From positions 1 to 35,356 of the forward strand of contig JAFTID010000082.1 of NCBI GenBank assembly GCA_017457085.1: a stretch of DNA of 35,356 bases. The letters run 5' to 3'. The position numbers and the translations under genes are program-made. A model generated the notes under the pieces. That model saw only the letters and a program-made list of their open reading frames with translations, had not been told where the DNA came from and searched no databases. Shown piece by piece: positions 6,322 to 15,463 of this stretch (position 1 is its first letter; every line of letters begins with the position of its first letter). The DNA comes from Phascolarctobacterium sp. (lineage in GTDB: Bacteria; Bacillota; Negativicutes; Acidaminococcales; Acidaminococcaceae).

Positions 6322-8165
6322 TTAAAAGTACGGCCTCCTTTCAATGCGCTTAAACCGAATTTGTCGCAGCGCAGGCAACGCCCTGCTTCTTGGCAGGCTT
6401 CTTGCACGGTCATGCCACATTCAAATTCTTCAAAGTTATCTTTACGTAAGCCTGCTTCTTTTTCTTTCAGTTGAATACGTCCGCAGGGTTCTTTATCTGC
6501 CAATTCCACAGGAGGAATTTCTACGTCACAGGAAATTTCATGTTCAAAGCCCAAGTATTCGTCAATATTAGCTGCTGCAACTTTACCTGCAGCGATAGCA
6601 CGGATTACGGTAGCAGGACCGGTTACGCAGTCGCCACCTGCAAATACGCCGTTAGCGTTGGCAAGCTCGCCAGTTTCCATGGCTGCGATACTGCCACGTT
6701 TAACTTTTACACCGGCTTCTTCAAAGGGGCGAAGCTCAACGCCTTGACCGATTGCTACTACAATTACGTCACAGGGAATGCGGTCTAAGGGCAGGTCTGC
6801 ACGAATGGGACGAGCACGTCCCCAAGCATCAATGGGACCAATGATTTGGGGTTCTGCCCAAAGTGCAACAACGTTACCGTTTTCATCTGCTTCAATTTTA
6901 TGGGGAGCCTTCAGTTCGTAAAGCTCTGCGCCTTCAGCTACAGCGCCTTCGATTTCTTCAGGCAGGGCAGTCATGTCATTTTTACGACGACGATAAGCGA
7001 TGGTAACTTTTTTCGCACCAAGGCGGATTGCACTACGGGTGCAGTCCATAGCAACGTTACCGCCACCAATTACTACAACGGTTTTATCTTTAAAGTCAGG
7101 CATTTTGTCTTCGCCAATGGAACCAAGCATTTCAACTGCGGAGATTACGCCGTGGGAATCTTCCCCTGCAATGCCAACCTTTTTATCTTCGTGGGCGCCG
7201 ATGGCAATGTAAACTGCATCGTATTCTTCACGAAGCTTTTCAAAGGGAACTTCGCCTTCGCCACTGCCAATTTTAGTATTTAGATGAACTTCTACGCCAG
7301 TGGAAAGGATTGCTTCAATATCTTGGTCAAGTCTTTCACGGGGGAAGCGATAGCTGGGAATACCATAGCGGAGCATACCGCCAAGCTTGCTTTTCGCTTC
7401 AAATACTACTGTGTGATGACCCATCAGTTCCAAATAGTAAGCTGCTGCCAAACCACTGGGGCCACCGCCGATAATGGCGATGCGTTTGCCGGTGGCTTCT
7501 GCCTTTTCGGGAACGGGAACAGTATTAGCAGGAGCGTTATCTACTGCCATACGTTTTAAGCCACGAATGTTAACTGCAGCATCAATCATATTGCGACGGC
7601 AACGTGCTTCACAGGGATGCTCGCAAATAAGAGCGCAAGCTGTGGGGAAGGGATTGTCCTTGCGGATAAGTTTAACTGCATCTGCATAACGACCTGCACC
7701 AACGAGGGCAATGTAACCGGGAATGTCAACTTGTGCCGGACAAAGGGCAACGCAGGGAATGGAGTGAGCAATTCTGCTATTGCACTTGCCAGTTTTAATA
7801 TGGTGGATGTAGTCATCTTCAAAGCCTTCCATACCAGCCAAAACCATGTGTGCTGCTTCGTAGCCAATGGCGCAATCCGCAGAGTCCATAATATTGTTGG
7901 CAGTGTCTTTGATAAGCTGCAAGGTTTTCATGGTAGCCTTGCCTTCTAAGATGCTTTCCAGTAATTTTTGTAATTGTCCCAAGCCAACACGGCAGGGAGT
8001 ACATTTACCGCAGGTTTGCGCGTGACAAACCTTTAAGAAGGACAGCTGCAAATCAACGGGGCACAGTCCGGGAGGGCTGGCAATGATGTGACGTTCAAGG
8101 TCTTTGTAAAGACGTTCAACGGTGAGCTGCGCTTGATCGGGTGTTTCGATTTTTAAACGACTCAT
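6315..8165 (-). CDS. NuoF C-terminal Fe-S domain fused to GltD/NfnB-like NAD(P)H flavoprotein (hydrogenase partner)
   Basis: 616 residues. Residues about 20-125 form the NuoF-type C-terminal 4Fe-4S domain (CGKCTPCRVG, then SADCAIG for the fourth ligand). Next is a DPYD/GltD-type Fe-S domain (CVALCPAQVDIPGY; CALICEHPCEARCRR). The rest is a two-dinucleotide oxidoreductase with GGGPSGLAAAYYLE near residue 235 and VVVIGGGNVAMDCTRSA further on, ending with CQEAGRCLRCD. The FMN/NADH-binding half of NuoF is absent, so pyridine nucleotide must be handled by the GltD-like part. I infer that it passes electrons between NAD(P)H and the coupled [FeFe] hydrogenase, with only one visible flavin site. ATG 8165 is chosen because GGAGG lies 6 bases upstream; an ATG at 8207 has no such site. 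First gene of the operon, behind a strong promoter. Confidence 0.88.
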   Translation of the reverse strand: MSRLKIETPDQAQLTVERLYKDLERHIIASPPGLCPVDLQLSFLKVCHAQTCGKCTPCRVGLGQLQKLLESILEGKATMKTLQLIKDTANNIMDSADCAIGYEAAHMVLAGMEGFEDDYIHHIKTGKCNSRIAHSIPCVALCPAQVDIPGYIALVGAGRYADAVKLIRKDNPFPTACALICEHPCEARCRRNMIDAAVNIRGLKRMAVDNAPANTVPVPEKAEATGKRIAIIGGGPSGLAAAYYLELMGHHTVVFEAKSKLGGMLRYGIPSYRFPRERLDQDIEAILSTGVEVHLNTKIGSGEGEVPFEKLREEYDAVYIAIGAHEDKKVGIAGEDSHGVISAVEMLGSIGEDKMPDFKDKTVVVIGGGNVAMDCTRSAIRLGAKKVTIAYRRRKNDMTALPEEIEGAVAEGAELYELKAPHKIEADENGNVVALWAEPQIIGPIDAWGRARPIRADLPLDRIPCDVIVVAIGQGVELRPFEEAGVKVKRGSIAAMETGELANANGVFAGGDCVTGPATVIRAIAAGKVAAANIDEYLGFEHEISCDVEIPPVELADKEPCGRIQLKEKEAGLRKDNFEEFECGMTVQEACQEAGRCLRCDKFGLSALKGGRTFKW

Positions 8166-8199
8166 AGTTTCCTCCAAAAGATTTATCTGAGAATGGTAT

Positions 8200-8217
8200 A
8201 TACACAACGTATTGTAT
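8200..8217. promoter_or_regulatory. Candidate operator palindrome in the hydrogenase leader
   Basis: ATACA-2-ACGT-2-TGTAT is an interrupted 18-bp palindrome lying about 23-40 bases downstream of the -10 box, inside the untranslated leader. The position suits a repressor site. It does not match the Rex consensus that I know. Purely a pattern observation. Confidence 0.3.
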
Positions 8218-8239
8218 GCCTATTAATAGCGTACCACTA

Positions 8240-8268
8240 ATTATACTCCCATTGCAATATTTTGGCAA
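8240..8268 (-). promoter_or_regulatory. Promoter of the hydrogenase operon (-35 TTGCCA, -10 TATAAT, 17 bp)
   Basis: On the minus strand TTGCCA (8268-8263) and TATAAT (8245-8240) are exactly 17 bases apart. The leader before the ATG at 8165 is about 70 bases and ends with GGAGG. Confidence 0.75.
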
Positions 8269-8370
8269 ACGGAAAAAGTGTTACGTGTGAAACGCTTTTA
8301 AGTGAAAAATTAAATGTATTCTTTGTTACGCAATCTCTGCTGAGAAAATTTTGTTTCTGGGCGGTCTGCC

Positions 8371-8397
8371 TTGAAGCTGATGTGGTATACTTATAAT
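8371..8397 (+). promoter_or_regulatory. Probable promoter of the symporter-dnaE unit
   Basis: TATAAT at 8392-8397 with TTGAAG at 8371-8376 (spacing 15, short). An overlapping TATACT lies at 8386-8391. The start codon of the symporter is 31 bases downstream of the -10. Confidence 0.5.
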
Positions 8398-8428
8398 GAA
8401 AAAAATTTTTTGAAGCTGGTGAATTTTG

Positions 8429-9805
8429 ATGAAGTTATCCTTTGTTCATATATTAAGCTTGATTCTTACTTTGGTGGTAACAATTTTGCCGGGCATTTTG
8501 GCTGCTCGAAAAATTAAGTCTGCCGATGATTATAATGTAGGTGGTAGAAGTGCAGGCGTAGGCATGGTTGCCGGAAGTATTATCGGCACTATTGTTGGCG
8601 GTGCTGCTACCGTAGGTACTGCTCAGCTTGGCTACAAGCTGGGACTTACTGCTTGGTGGTTTACTTTGGGCAGTGGTATTGCGCTTATCATCATGGCGAT
8701 TTTTTACGCAGTGCCTTTGCGTAGAAGTAGCCTTACCACCGTAAGTGAGTTCCTTGTAGGCAACTACGGTAAGGTGGCAGGGCCTTTCACAAGTATTTCT
8801 GCCTCTGCCGGAATTTTCTTTAGTATTGTTGCCAGTACCTTGACTGCTTTAAGCTTGGTGTCCGGTCTTTTCAACGTAAGCATTGAAACTAGCGGTTTCA
8901 TTGTTCTAGGCTTGACCGTTGCCATTGTTTTCTTCGGTGGCATCAGTGGCGCTGGTATGGCAGGATTGTTCAAAATTATTTTGATTTTCGGCACCATCTT
9001 CGTAGGTGGCATCCTTAGCTACTGCGATTTAGGTGGTTGGCAAGGTTTGCAGGCAACCTTCCCTGCGTACCCTTGGTTCAGCCTTTTTGGACGTGGGGTG
9101 GAAGACGGCTTGTTCAGCTTGGCTTCTATGATTGTGGGTGTAATTTCTACTCAAACCTACATTCAATCTATTTTTTCTGCGAAGGATAGTAAGACTGCGG
9201 CAGCTGGCTGTATTGCTGCTGCCCTTGTAGTTATTCCTGTAGGCTTGCCTTCTGTAATGATTGGTATGTTTATGAGCGTGCAGCATCCGGAAATTAATTC
9301 CATTGATGCGCTGCCCATGTACCTTGCCACTTATTTGCCTGATTGGTTAGGTGGTATCGGCTTAGGTGCTATTATGATTTCTGCCCTTGGCTCTTTGTCC
9401 GGCTTGGCGTTGGGTGTTGGTACCATGATTTCCCGCGATTTGGTTAAAAATTTATGGAAGAATGCTACACCTGTAAATCTGCTTTGGGCTAGCCGTATTA
9501 GCGTGCTTTTGGTAAGTGCTTTCGCAATTATTTTTGTTTTCTTCCATTTAGATAGCTCCGTTCTGGAGTGGAACTATCTTTCCATGGCGTTACGTGGCAG
9601 TGGTATTTTTCTGCCTCTGACCTTTGCGGTGTTCTTCCCCGGTAAAGTGAACCGCAAGTTTGGTATTCTGGCAATCATCGGTGGTATACTGGTGGCTTGC
9701 TTGTGGAAGTACGTTGCTCCTTGGAAAATTAACGGCTTGTTCCCGGCTCTTGCCTGCAATTTACTGTTCCTGCTTCCGGGATTACTTGTTAAAGATAAGA
9801 AATAG
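8429..9805 (+). CDS. Sodium:solute symporter family transporter (SSS)
   Basis: 458 residues, almost wholly hydrophobic with about 12-13 membrane segments. Family marks include KIKSADDYNVGGRSAG after the first segment, the glycine-rich second segment, AWWFTLGSG, and the STQTYIQSIFSAKDSKTA stretch typical of SSS proteins. It would import a small solute with Na+ across the cytoplasmic membrane; the substrate (amino acid, carboxylate, pantothenate or other) cannot be read. ATG 8429 has GGTGA 6 bases upstream; a TTG one codon earlier is less well spaced. dnaE starts 8 bases after its stop, so the two probably share a transcript although they are functionally unrelated. Confidence 0.88.
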   Translation: MKLSFVHILSLILTLVVTILPGILAARKIKSADDYNVGGRSAGVGMVAGSIIGTIVGGAATVGTAQLGYKLGLTAWWFTLGSGIALIIMAIFYAVPLRRSSLTTVSEFLVGNYGKVAGPFTSISASAGIFFSIVASTLTALSLVSGLFNVSIETSGFIVLGLTVAIVFFGGISGAGMAGLFKIILIFGTIFVGGILSYCDLGGWQGLQATFPAYPWFSLFGRGVEDGLFSLASMIVGVISTQTYIQSIFSAKDSKTAAAGCIAAALVVIPVGLPSVMIGMFMSVQHPEINSIDALPMYLATYLPDWLGGIGLGAIMISALGSLSGLALGVGTMISRDLVKNLWKNATPVNLLWASRISVLLVSAFAIIFVFFHLDSSVLEWNYLSMALRGSGIFLPLTFAVFFPGKVNRKFGILAIIGGILVACLWKYVAPWKINGLFPALACNLLFLLPGLLVKDKK

Positions 9806-9813
9806 AGGATTGT

Positions 9814-12800
9814 ATGACTTCTAACTTTACTCATTTACATGTGCATACACAGTTTAGTCTTTTAGACGGCGCAGCAAAGATTTCCGATTTGGTTGGCTAT
9901 GCCAAGGAATTGGAAATGGAAAGCCTTGCAATTACTGACCATGGCGTTATGTATGGTGCCATTGATTTTTATCAGGAATGTAAGAAACAGGGCATCAAGC
10001 CCATCATCGGTTGCGAGGTTTACGTTACTACTGGTTCCCACTTGGAGCGTAATAACCGTGGCTTGTTCCATTTAATCTTGTTAGCTGAAAACCTGGAAGG
10101 CTACTATAATCTAATGAAGATAGTTTCCTTGGCACAACTGGAAGGCTTTTATTATAAGCCCCGTGTGGACAAGGATATTTTGCGTGCCCATAGTAAGGGT
10201 TTAATTTGCTTGAGTGCCTGCATCGCTGGCGAACTGCCTGTATTAATTCAACAGGATAATCTTGATGGCGCACGTCGTTGTCTGGAAGAACACATTGAAA
10301 TTTTTGGTAAGGAAAATTATTTCCTAGAAATTCAGAACCATGATTTGCCAGAAGAGCACAGGGTTAACAGAGCCTTGAAGCAGCTGGCGAAGGAATATGG
10401 TTTAGGACTGGTGGCAACTAACGACTTGCACTATGTCCGTCGTGAAGATGCAGAGGCGCAGGACGTACTGCTATGCCTGCAGACAGGTAGTACCGTTGAT
10501 GAGCCTAATCGTATGCGCTTCCCTAATGACCAGTTCTATTTGAAGAGTTATAAGGAAATGGCAGAAGTTTTTCCTGATTGTCCCGAAGCTCTTGAAAATA
10601 CAAATATCATTGCTGAACGTTGCAATGTTGAATTAGAATTTGGACATTTACTCTTACCGGAGTTTACTGTTCCTGAACCCTACGATGCTAAATCTTACCT
10701 GCGCCATTTGTGCGAAGAAAGCTTAGCAAAAAAATATCCCAACGCTGATAAAGTAGTTTTAGACAGACTGGATTTTGAATTGCAGATTATTGGTCAGATG
10801 GGCTATGACTGCTATTTCTTGATTGTTTGGGACTTTATTGAATACTGTCGCAGGAATAAAATTTTAGTTGGCCCCGGTCGTGGTAGTGCGGCTGGTAGTA
10901 TTGTTGCTTACCTTTTGGGTATTACTAATATTGAACCCTTGCGTTATAATTTGCTCTTTGAACGTTTCTTGAACCCTGAACGCGTTAGCATGCCTGATAT
11001 TGATACGGATTTTTGCTATGTAAATCGTGACAAGGTTTTAGATTATGTAGTTCGTCGCTACGGGCAAGAACGTGTGGCGCAAATTGTTACCTTCGGTACC
11101 CTGCAGGCGAGGGCAGCAGTTCGTGACGTTGCCAGAGCTTTAGGCTATTCTTATAGTGTGGGGGACAAGGTTGCCAAAATGATTCCCAAGGAATTGGGCA
11201 TTAGCTTGGAAAAATCCTTACGGGTTAATAATGATTTGCGGGAGCTGTACGAAAGCGACCCTGAGGTTCACCGCCTCATCGACCTTGCCAAAAGCGTTGA
11301 AGGTATGCCCCGCAACGTTGGTACCCACGCTGCCGGTGTAATCATCGCTCCTGCTGATTTGAAAAATTATGTTCCTCTACAATTAGGTGTAGAAGGTTCC
11401 GTCATTACCCAATACGATAAGGATAAGCTGGAAGGTCTTGGTCTTTTGAAAATGGACTTCTTGGGCTTACGTACCCTTACTGTTATTGGTGATGCCATTA
11501 ATAATATTTATAAGACAACTGGTGAAGTTGTTGATATTGATAACATTCCACTTGACGATGCCAAAACCTGTGAAATGCTCCGTAATGGTGATACCTACGG
11601 TGTGTTCCAGCTGGAATCTGCCGGCATTACTAGGCTGGTTGTAGATTTAGAACCGGAAAGCTTTGAAGATTTAATTCCTCTTGTTGCCCTGTACCGTCCT
11701 GGCCCCTTGGGTACAGGCATGGCAGAAGACTTCATTGCCGGTCGTCACGGTAATCGCACTGCGGAAATACTGCACCCCTTAATGGAGCCTATCTTGAAGG
11801 ATACCTATGGCGTTATCCTTTACCAAGAACAGGTAATGCAAATCACCTCTGCCCTTGGTGGCTTTACCCTTGGTCAAGCAGATATCCTGCGCCGTGCCAT
11901 GGGTAAGAAGAAAGCTAAAGAGCTGGACTCCATGCGGGAAGATTTTGTTAAAGGTGCTAAAAAATTACACGATATCCCCGTAGAACTTAGTGAAAAAGTA
12001 TTTTCCCTGTTGCAACACTTTGCAGGCTATGGCTTTAATAAGTCTCACTCCGTAGCTTATGCTTTGGTTGCGTACCAGACTGCGTACCTCAAAGCACATT
12101 GGCCTGCAGAATATATGGCTGCCTTTTTGGACAGCGTAATTTCTGATGCTGATAAGATTAGCTGGTACATTGCCATGTGCCGTAAATCTGGCATTCAAAT
12201 TTTGCCCCCTGATGTTAACGACAGTGGTTCCACCTTTACCGTACACAAGGGCAATTCTATCCGTTTTGGCTTGGCTGGCATTAAGAGCGTAGGCGAAGCT
12301 GCGGTTAGCACCATTATTGCTACCCGTACGGCTGACGGCGAATTTAAAAGCTTAGTAGATTTCTGTAAGCGTGTTAACATGCGCGTGGTAAATAAGCGTG
12401 TACTGGAAGGTTTGATTCTTTGTGGCGCCATGGATTCCTTTGGTGTGAAACGTTCTCAGCTGATGGCAATCTTAGACAGAGCTGTTGAACTTGGTGCTTC
12501 TTACCAAAAAGATAATGCTAGCGGTCAAATGGGACTATTTACTGACGAAAATGATTTCAGTGATGTTAATGAGATTGCTTTGCCGGACCTTGACGAAATG
12601 CCTAGAGCACTTATTCAACAGAATGAAAAGCAGCTCATAGGTTTTTACGTGACAGGTCATCCCCTTGATGATTACAGGGAAGCCTTAAAAAAATATACTC
12701 CCTTGTATACTTTAATGGATGACGATACCTTGTATGATGGCAAGTCCCTGCAAGTGGCAGGTATCATTACAAGCTGCGTTATCCGTAATACTAGACAGGG

Positions 12801-13215
12801 TGACAGTATGGCAGTACTTACCCTTGAAGACCTTACCGGTAAAATGGACGTGCTTGTCTTCCCTAAAACCTACCGTAATTTTTCCAAGGAGATTTATCAA
12901 GACAACATTGTTGCTGTCGAAGGCTATTATAGCGTAGACGAACGTGAATCAAAGGTTGTTGCCTATAGGGTGAAAAAACTTGCCAAGGCAGATTCAGTAG
13001 TACGTTTAAAAATTGCTCCCCATCTGGAAAACGCCTTGGTGCAACGTGAACTGAAGCGTGTTTTTGACCAATACAGGGGTGACGACGAAGTGTATCTGCA
13101 TTTGCTGAAATCTAAAAAAATAATCAAGACCAATGCAAGCTTCTGGGTAGATTCTTCTGCGGGTGGATTTAAAGAAGCGATTACAAAAATTTTAGGCCCA
13201 GACTGCTTTATTTAA
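9814..13215 (+). CDS. dnaE: DNA polymerase III subunit alpha
   Basis: 1133 residues, the usual DnaE length (not PolC). The N-terminal PHP domain begins HLHVHTQFSLLDGAAKI. The palm carries GPGRGSAAGS near residue 352 and the catalytic PDIDTDF near 394-400, with the third acidic residue in KMDFLGLRTLT near 547. Helix-hairpin-helix and a C-terminal OB fold (VAGIITSCVIRNTRQG, LTLEDLTGKMDVLVFP, about residues 975-1020) follow. It catalyses DNA synthesis at the fork; Firmicutes generally pair DnaE with PolC, but PolC is not in this window. AGAGG precedes the ATG. No terminator is visible between dnaE and the etfB promoter. Confidence 0.97.
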   Translation: MTSNFTHLHVHTQFSLLDGAAKISDLVGYAKELEMESLAITDHGVMYGAIDFYQECKKQGIKPIIGCEVYVTTGSHLERNNRGLFHLILLAENLEGYYNLMKIVSLAQLEGFYYKPRVDKDILRAHSKGLICLSACIAGELPVLIQQDNLDGARRCLEEHIEIFGKENYFLEIQNHDLPEEHRVNRALKQLAKEYGLGLVATNDLHYVRREDAEAQDVLLCLQTGSTVDEPNRMRFPNDQFYLKSYKEMAEVFPDCPEALENTNIIAERCNVELEFGHLLLPEFTVPEPYDAKSYLRHLCEESLAKKYPNADKVVLDRLDFELQIIGQMGYDCYFLIVWDFIEYCRRNKILVGPGRGSAAGSIVAYLLGITNIEPLRYNLLFERFLNPERVSMPDIDTDFCYVNRDKVLDYVVRRYGQERVAQIVTFGTLQARAAVRDVARALGYSYSVGDKVAKMIPKELGISLEKSLRVNNDLRELYESDPEVHRLIDLAKSVEGMPRNVGTHAAGVIIAPADLKNYVPLQLGVEGSVITQYDKDKLEGLGLLKMDFLGLRTLTVIGDAINNIYKTTGEVVDIDNIPLDDAKTCEMLRNGDTYGVFQLESAGITRLVVDLEPESFEDLIPLVALYRPGPLGTGMAEDFIAGRHGNRTAEILHPLMEPILKDTYGVILYQEQVMQITSALGGFTLGQADILRRAMGKKKAKELDSMREDFVKGAKKLHDIPVELSEKVFSLLQHFAGYGFNKSHSVAYALVAYQTAYLKAHWPAEYMAAFLDSVISDADKISWYIAMCRKSGIQILPPDVNDSGSTFTVHKGNSIRFGLAGIKSVGEAAVSTIIATRTADGEFKSLVDFCKRVNMRVVNKRVLEGLILCGAMDSFGVKRSQLMAILDRAVELGASYQKDNASGQMGLFTDENDFSDVNEIALPDLDEMPRALIQQNEKQLIGFYVTGHPLDDYREALKKYTPLYTLMDDDTLYDGKSLQVAGIITSCVIRNTRQGDSMAVLTLEDLTGKMDVLVFPKTYRNFSKEIYQDNIVAVEGYYSVDERESKVVAYRVKKLAKADSVVRLKIAPHLENALVQRELKRVFDQYRGDDEVYLHLLKSKKIIKTNASFWVDSSAGGFKEAITKILGPDCFI

Positions 13216-13236
13216 CGTGGAAAGTGGCTTGTAGAC

Positions 13237-13266
13237 TTGATAGTCAGTTATAAAAGATGTTATAAT
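13237..13266 (+). promoter_or_regulatory. Promoter of etfBA (-35 TTGATA, -10 TATAAT, 18 bp)
   Basis: TTGATA at 13237-13242 and TATAAT at 13261-13266 precede etfB by about 40 bases, with a strong AAGGAGG site close to the start codon. Confidence 0.7.
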
Positions 13267-13307
13267 AGGCTGAATGATTTTGTTTATATAGCACAAGGAG
13301 GCTACAC

Positions 13308-14102
13308 ATGAATATCTTAGTTTGTATTAAACAAGTACCGGACGTTGAGAAGGTAAAATTTTGTCCGGAAACTAGAACCCTGTTGCGTGAAGGCGTAGAA
13401 AACATTATGAACCCCTTCGATCGTCACGCTTTGGAAGTTGCTTTGATGATGAAGGATAAATTTGGCGGTAAAGTTACCTGCCTTTCTATGGGCTTGCCTA
13501 TGGCTACTGACGTTTTGAAAGAAGCAATCGCTATGGGTGCTGACGATGCAGCATTAATCAGCGACCGTGCTTTGGCTGGCTCCGATACCTTGGCAACCAG
13601 TGTTACCTTGGCTGCTGGCATTAAACATTTGGGCGAATTCGACCTTATCCTGTGCGGCAAACAAGCTGTTGACGGCGATACTGCGCAAGTTGGTCCGGAA
13701 ATTGCTGAACATCTTGGCATTCCCCAAATCACCGGTGCCTTGAAACTTGATTATGTAGATGATAAATTCATCGTTGAACGTGAAAACGAAAGCAGCGTTC
13801 AAACCTTGGCATGTGCAGCTCCCCTCTTGGTAACTGTTACCAAAGCTGAAAAAGAACCGCGCTTTGCAAGCATCAAAGGTAAAATGAAAGCTCGTAAAGC
13901 AAATGTTCCTATCTTGACTGCTGCTGATTTGAACCTTGATCCTGCTGAGGTTGGTCTGCCCGGTTCTCCGACTCAAGTAAAGAAATCCTTTACTCCGGAA
14001 CATCCTGTAATCAACAGTGAAATCATCAACGAAGAAGATGTTGATGTAGCAGTAGACATGCTGTTCAACAAATTAGTAGAAGCTAAAATTATTACTCGCT
14101 GA
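13308..14102 (+). CDS. etfB: Electron transfer flavoprotein beta subunit
   Basis: 264 residues, normal for EtfB. It opens MNILVCIKQVPDVEKVKF, shows NPFDRHALEVAL, the AMGADDAALISD segment, and the family signature DLILCGKQAVDGDTAQVGP. With EtfA it forms a soluble flavin heterodimer that exchanges electrons with acyl-CoA or 2-hydroxyacid dehydrogenases; in anaerobes the pair often bifurcates electrons between NADH, ferredoxin and the partner dehydrogenase. AAGGAGG lies 7 bases before the ATG. etfA follows after 11 bases. Codon choice is strongly biased, consistent with high expression. No partner dehydrogenase lies alongside. Confidence 0.95.
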   Translation: MNILVCIKQVPDVEKVKFCPETRTLLREGVENIMNPFDRHALEVALMMKDKFGGKVTCLSMGLPMATDVLKEAIAMGADDAALISDRALAGSDTLATSVTLAAGIKHLGEFDLILCGKQAVDGDTAQVGPEIAEHLGIPQITGALKLDYVDDKFIVERENESSVQTLACAAPLLVTVTKAEKEPRFASIKGKMKARKANVPILTAADLNLDPAEVGLPGSPTQVKKSFTPEHPVINSEIINEEDVDVAVDMLFNKLVEAKIITR

Positions 14103-14113
14103 GGTGAACATAG

Positions 14114-15310
14114 ATGGCAATGATCGTAGATAAAGAAACTTGTGTAGGCTGCGGTGCTTGCGTAGCAATTTGCCCCGTTGGTGCTATTTCCTTAGAAGAC
14201 AAAGCTCACATTGATGCTGATGCTTGCATCGGCTGTGGCGCTTGTGTTAATGAATGTCCTGTAGGTGCTATTTCTCCTGAAGTAGCTGTAGAAAAGAAAG
14301 CTGTAGAAAACGACCACGGTACTGACCTGTGGGTTATCGTTGAATTGGAAAACGGTGAACCCGTTGGCGTATCCTATGAATTGATTGGCGTTGCTTCTGA
14401 TTTGGCTGCAAAAGCTAAAGAACACTGCTGTGCAGTTCTCGTAGCTGCTGAAGCTGGTGACGTTCCCCAAAAACTTATCGCTGCTGGTGCAGACAAGGTT
14501 TATGTAATCGCTGATCCTAAATTTGCTGATTACAACACTGACATCTACACCGATGCTATCTGCCAATTGGTAGATGCTTACAAACCCAGCGCACTTCTTA
14601 TCGGTGCAACTGCTGACGGTCGTGACCTTGCTCCGCGTATTGCTGCTCGCAAAATGACCGGTCTCTGCGCAGACTGCACTGCTCTCGACATCGACGTTGA
14701 AAACCAAGTAGTAGAATGGACCCGTCCTGCACTTGGTGGTAACATTTTGGCTACCATCCTCTGCAACGAAACCCGTCCGCAAATGGGTACCGTTCGTCCG
14801 AAAGTTTTCAAAGCAAAACCTATGGATGCAACCCGCACTGGCGAAGTAATCAACTTCACCTGCGAAAACTTGGTAACCTCTCCTGTTGAACTGCTGAAAA
14901 AAGAAGCTTTCACTGGTACCAGCACCATCAAAATTGAAGATGCTGAAGTAATCTGCTCCGGCGGTCGTGGCATGGGCTCTCTTGATAACTTCAAAGTTCT
15001 GGAAGAATTGGCAGCTCTCTTTGAAAACGGTACTGTTGCAGGTTCCCGTGCAGTTGTTGACGAAGGTTGGATTGGTCATTCCAGCCAAGTAGGTCAATCC
15101 GGTAAAACTGTTACCCCGAAAATTTACTTTGCTTGCGGTATCTCCGGCGCTATCCAACATTTGGCTGGTATGTCCGGCTCCGATATCGTAATCGCAATCA
15201 ATAAAGATGCTAACGCTCCCATCTTCCATGCTGCTCAATACGGTATTGTTGGTGATGCGAACGTAATTCTGCCCAAGCTGATTGCTAAAATCAAAGCTTA
15301 CAAAGGCTAA
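14114..15310 (+). CDS. etfA: Electron transfer flavoprotein alpha subunit with N-terminal ferredoxin domain
   Basis: 398 residues, about 70 longer than a plain EtfA. The extra N-terminus holds two 4Fe-4S motifs, CVGCGACVAICPVGAIS and CIGCGACVNECPVGAIS. The flavoprotein part follows, ending with the FAD-binding C-terminal domain: GGRGMGSLDNFKVLEELA, GSRAVVDEGWIGHSSQVGQS, ACGISGAIQHLAGM and IVAINKDANAPIF-like sequence. This layout is known from CarE of the caffeyl-CoA reductase-Etf complex and from some lactate dehydrogenase-Etf systems, where the Fe-S domain relays electrons to ferredoxin. GAGGTGA lies about 6 bases before the ATG. Codon use is that of a highly expressed gene. A terminator follows. 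Confidence 0.95.
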   Translation: MAMIVDKETCVGCGACVAICPVGAISLEDKAHIDADACIGCGACVNECPVGAISPEVAVEKKAVENDHGTDLWVIVELENGEPVGVSYELIGVASDLAAKAKEHCCAVLVAAEAGDVPQKLIAAGADKVYVIADPKFADYNTDIYTDAICQLVDAYKPSALLIGATADGRDLAPRIAARKMTGLCADCTALDIDVENQVVEWTRPALGGNILATILCNETRPQMGTVRPKVFKAKPMDATRTGEVINFTCENLVTSPVELLKKEAFTGTSTIKIEDAEVICSGGRGMGSLDNFKVLEELAALFENGTVAGSRAVVDEGWIGHSSQVGQSGKTVTPKIYFACGISGAIQHLAGMSGSDIVIAINKDANAPIFHAAQYGIVGDANVILPKLIAKIKAYKG

Positions 15311-15375
15311 GAATTTTAAAAGAATACAGTTCTGCTAGAGGCTCTTGCAATTTGTAAGAGGTAAGTAGAAATCTT

Positions 15376-15404
15376 AAAAAGGCATACGGAATGTGTGCCT
15401 TTTT
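15376..15404 (+). terminator. Terminator after etfBA
   Basis: A 12-bp stem (AAAAAGGCATAC / GTGTGCCTTTTT, one T-G pair) with loop GGAAT ends in a T-run. Confidence 0.85.
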
Positions 15405-15463
15405 CTGAATGTAAGATAGAATATACGCTATGCAGTAGATGCGTAGCAGATAGGTGATAGACC

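Noticed and set aside
8279..8294. A second parS-like sequence, TGTTACGTGTGAAACG
   Set aside because: It matches only 12 of 16 positions of the parS palindrome and has lost the central symmetry, so specific ParB binding is not expected.
14192..15238. A 348-codon minus-strand frame opposite etfA
   Set aside because: Shadow of a highly biased gene; etfA on the plus strand is certain.
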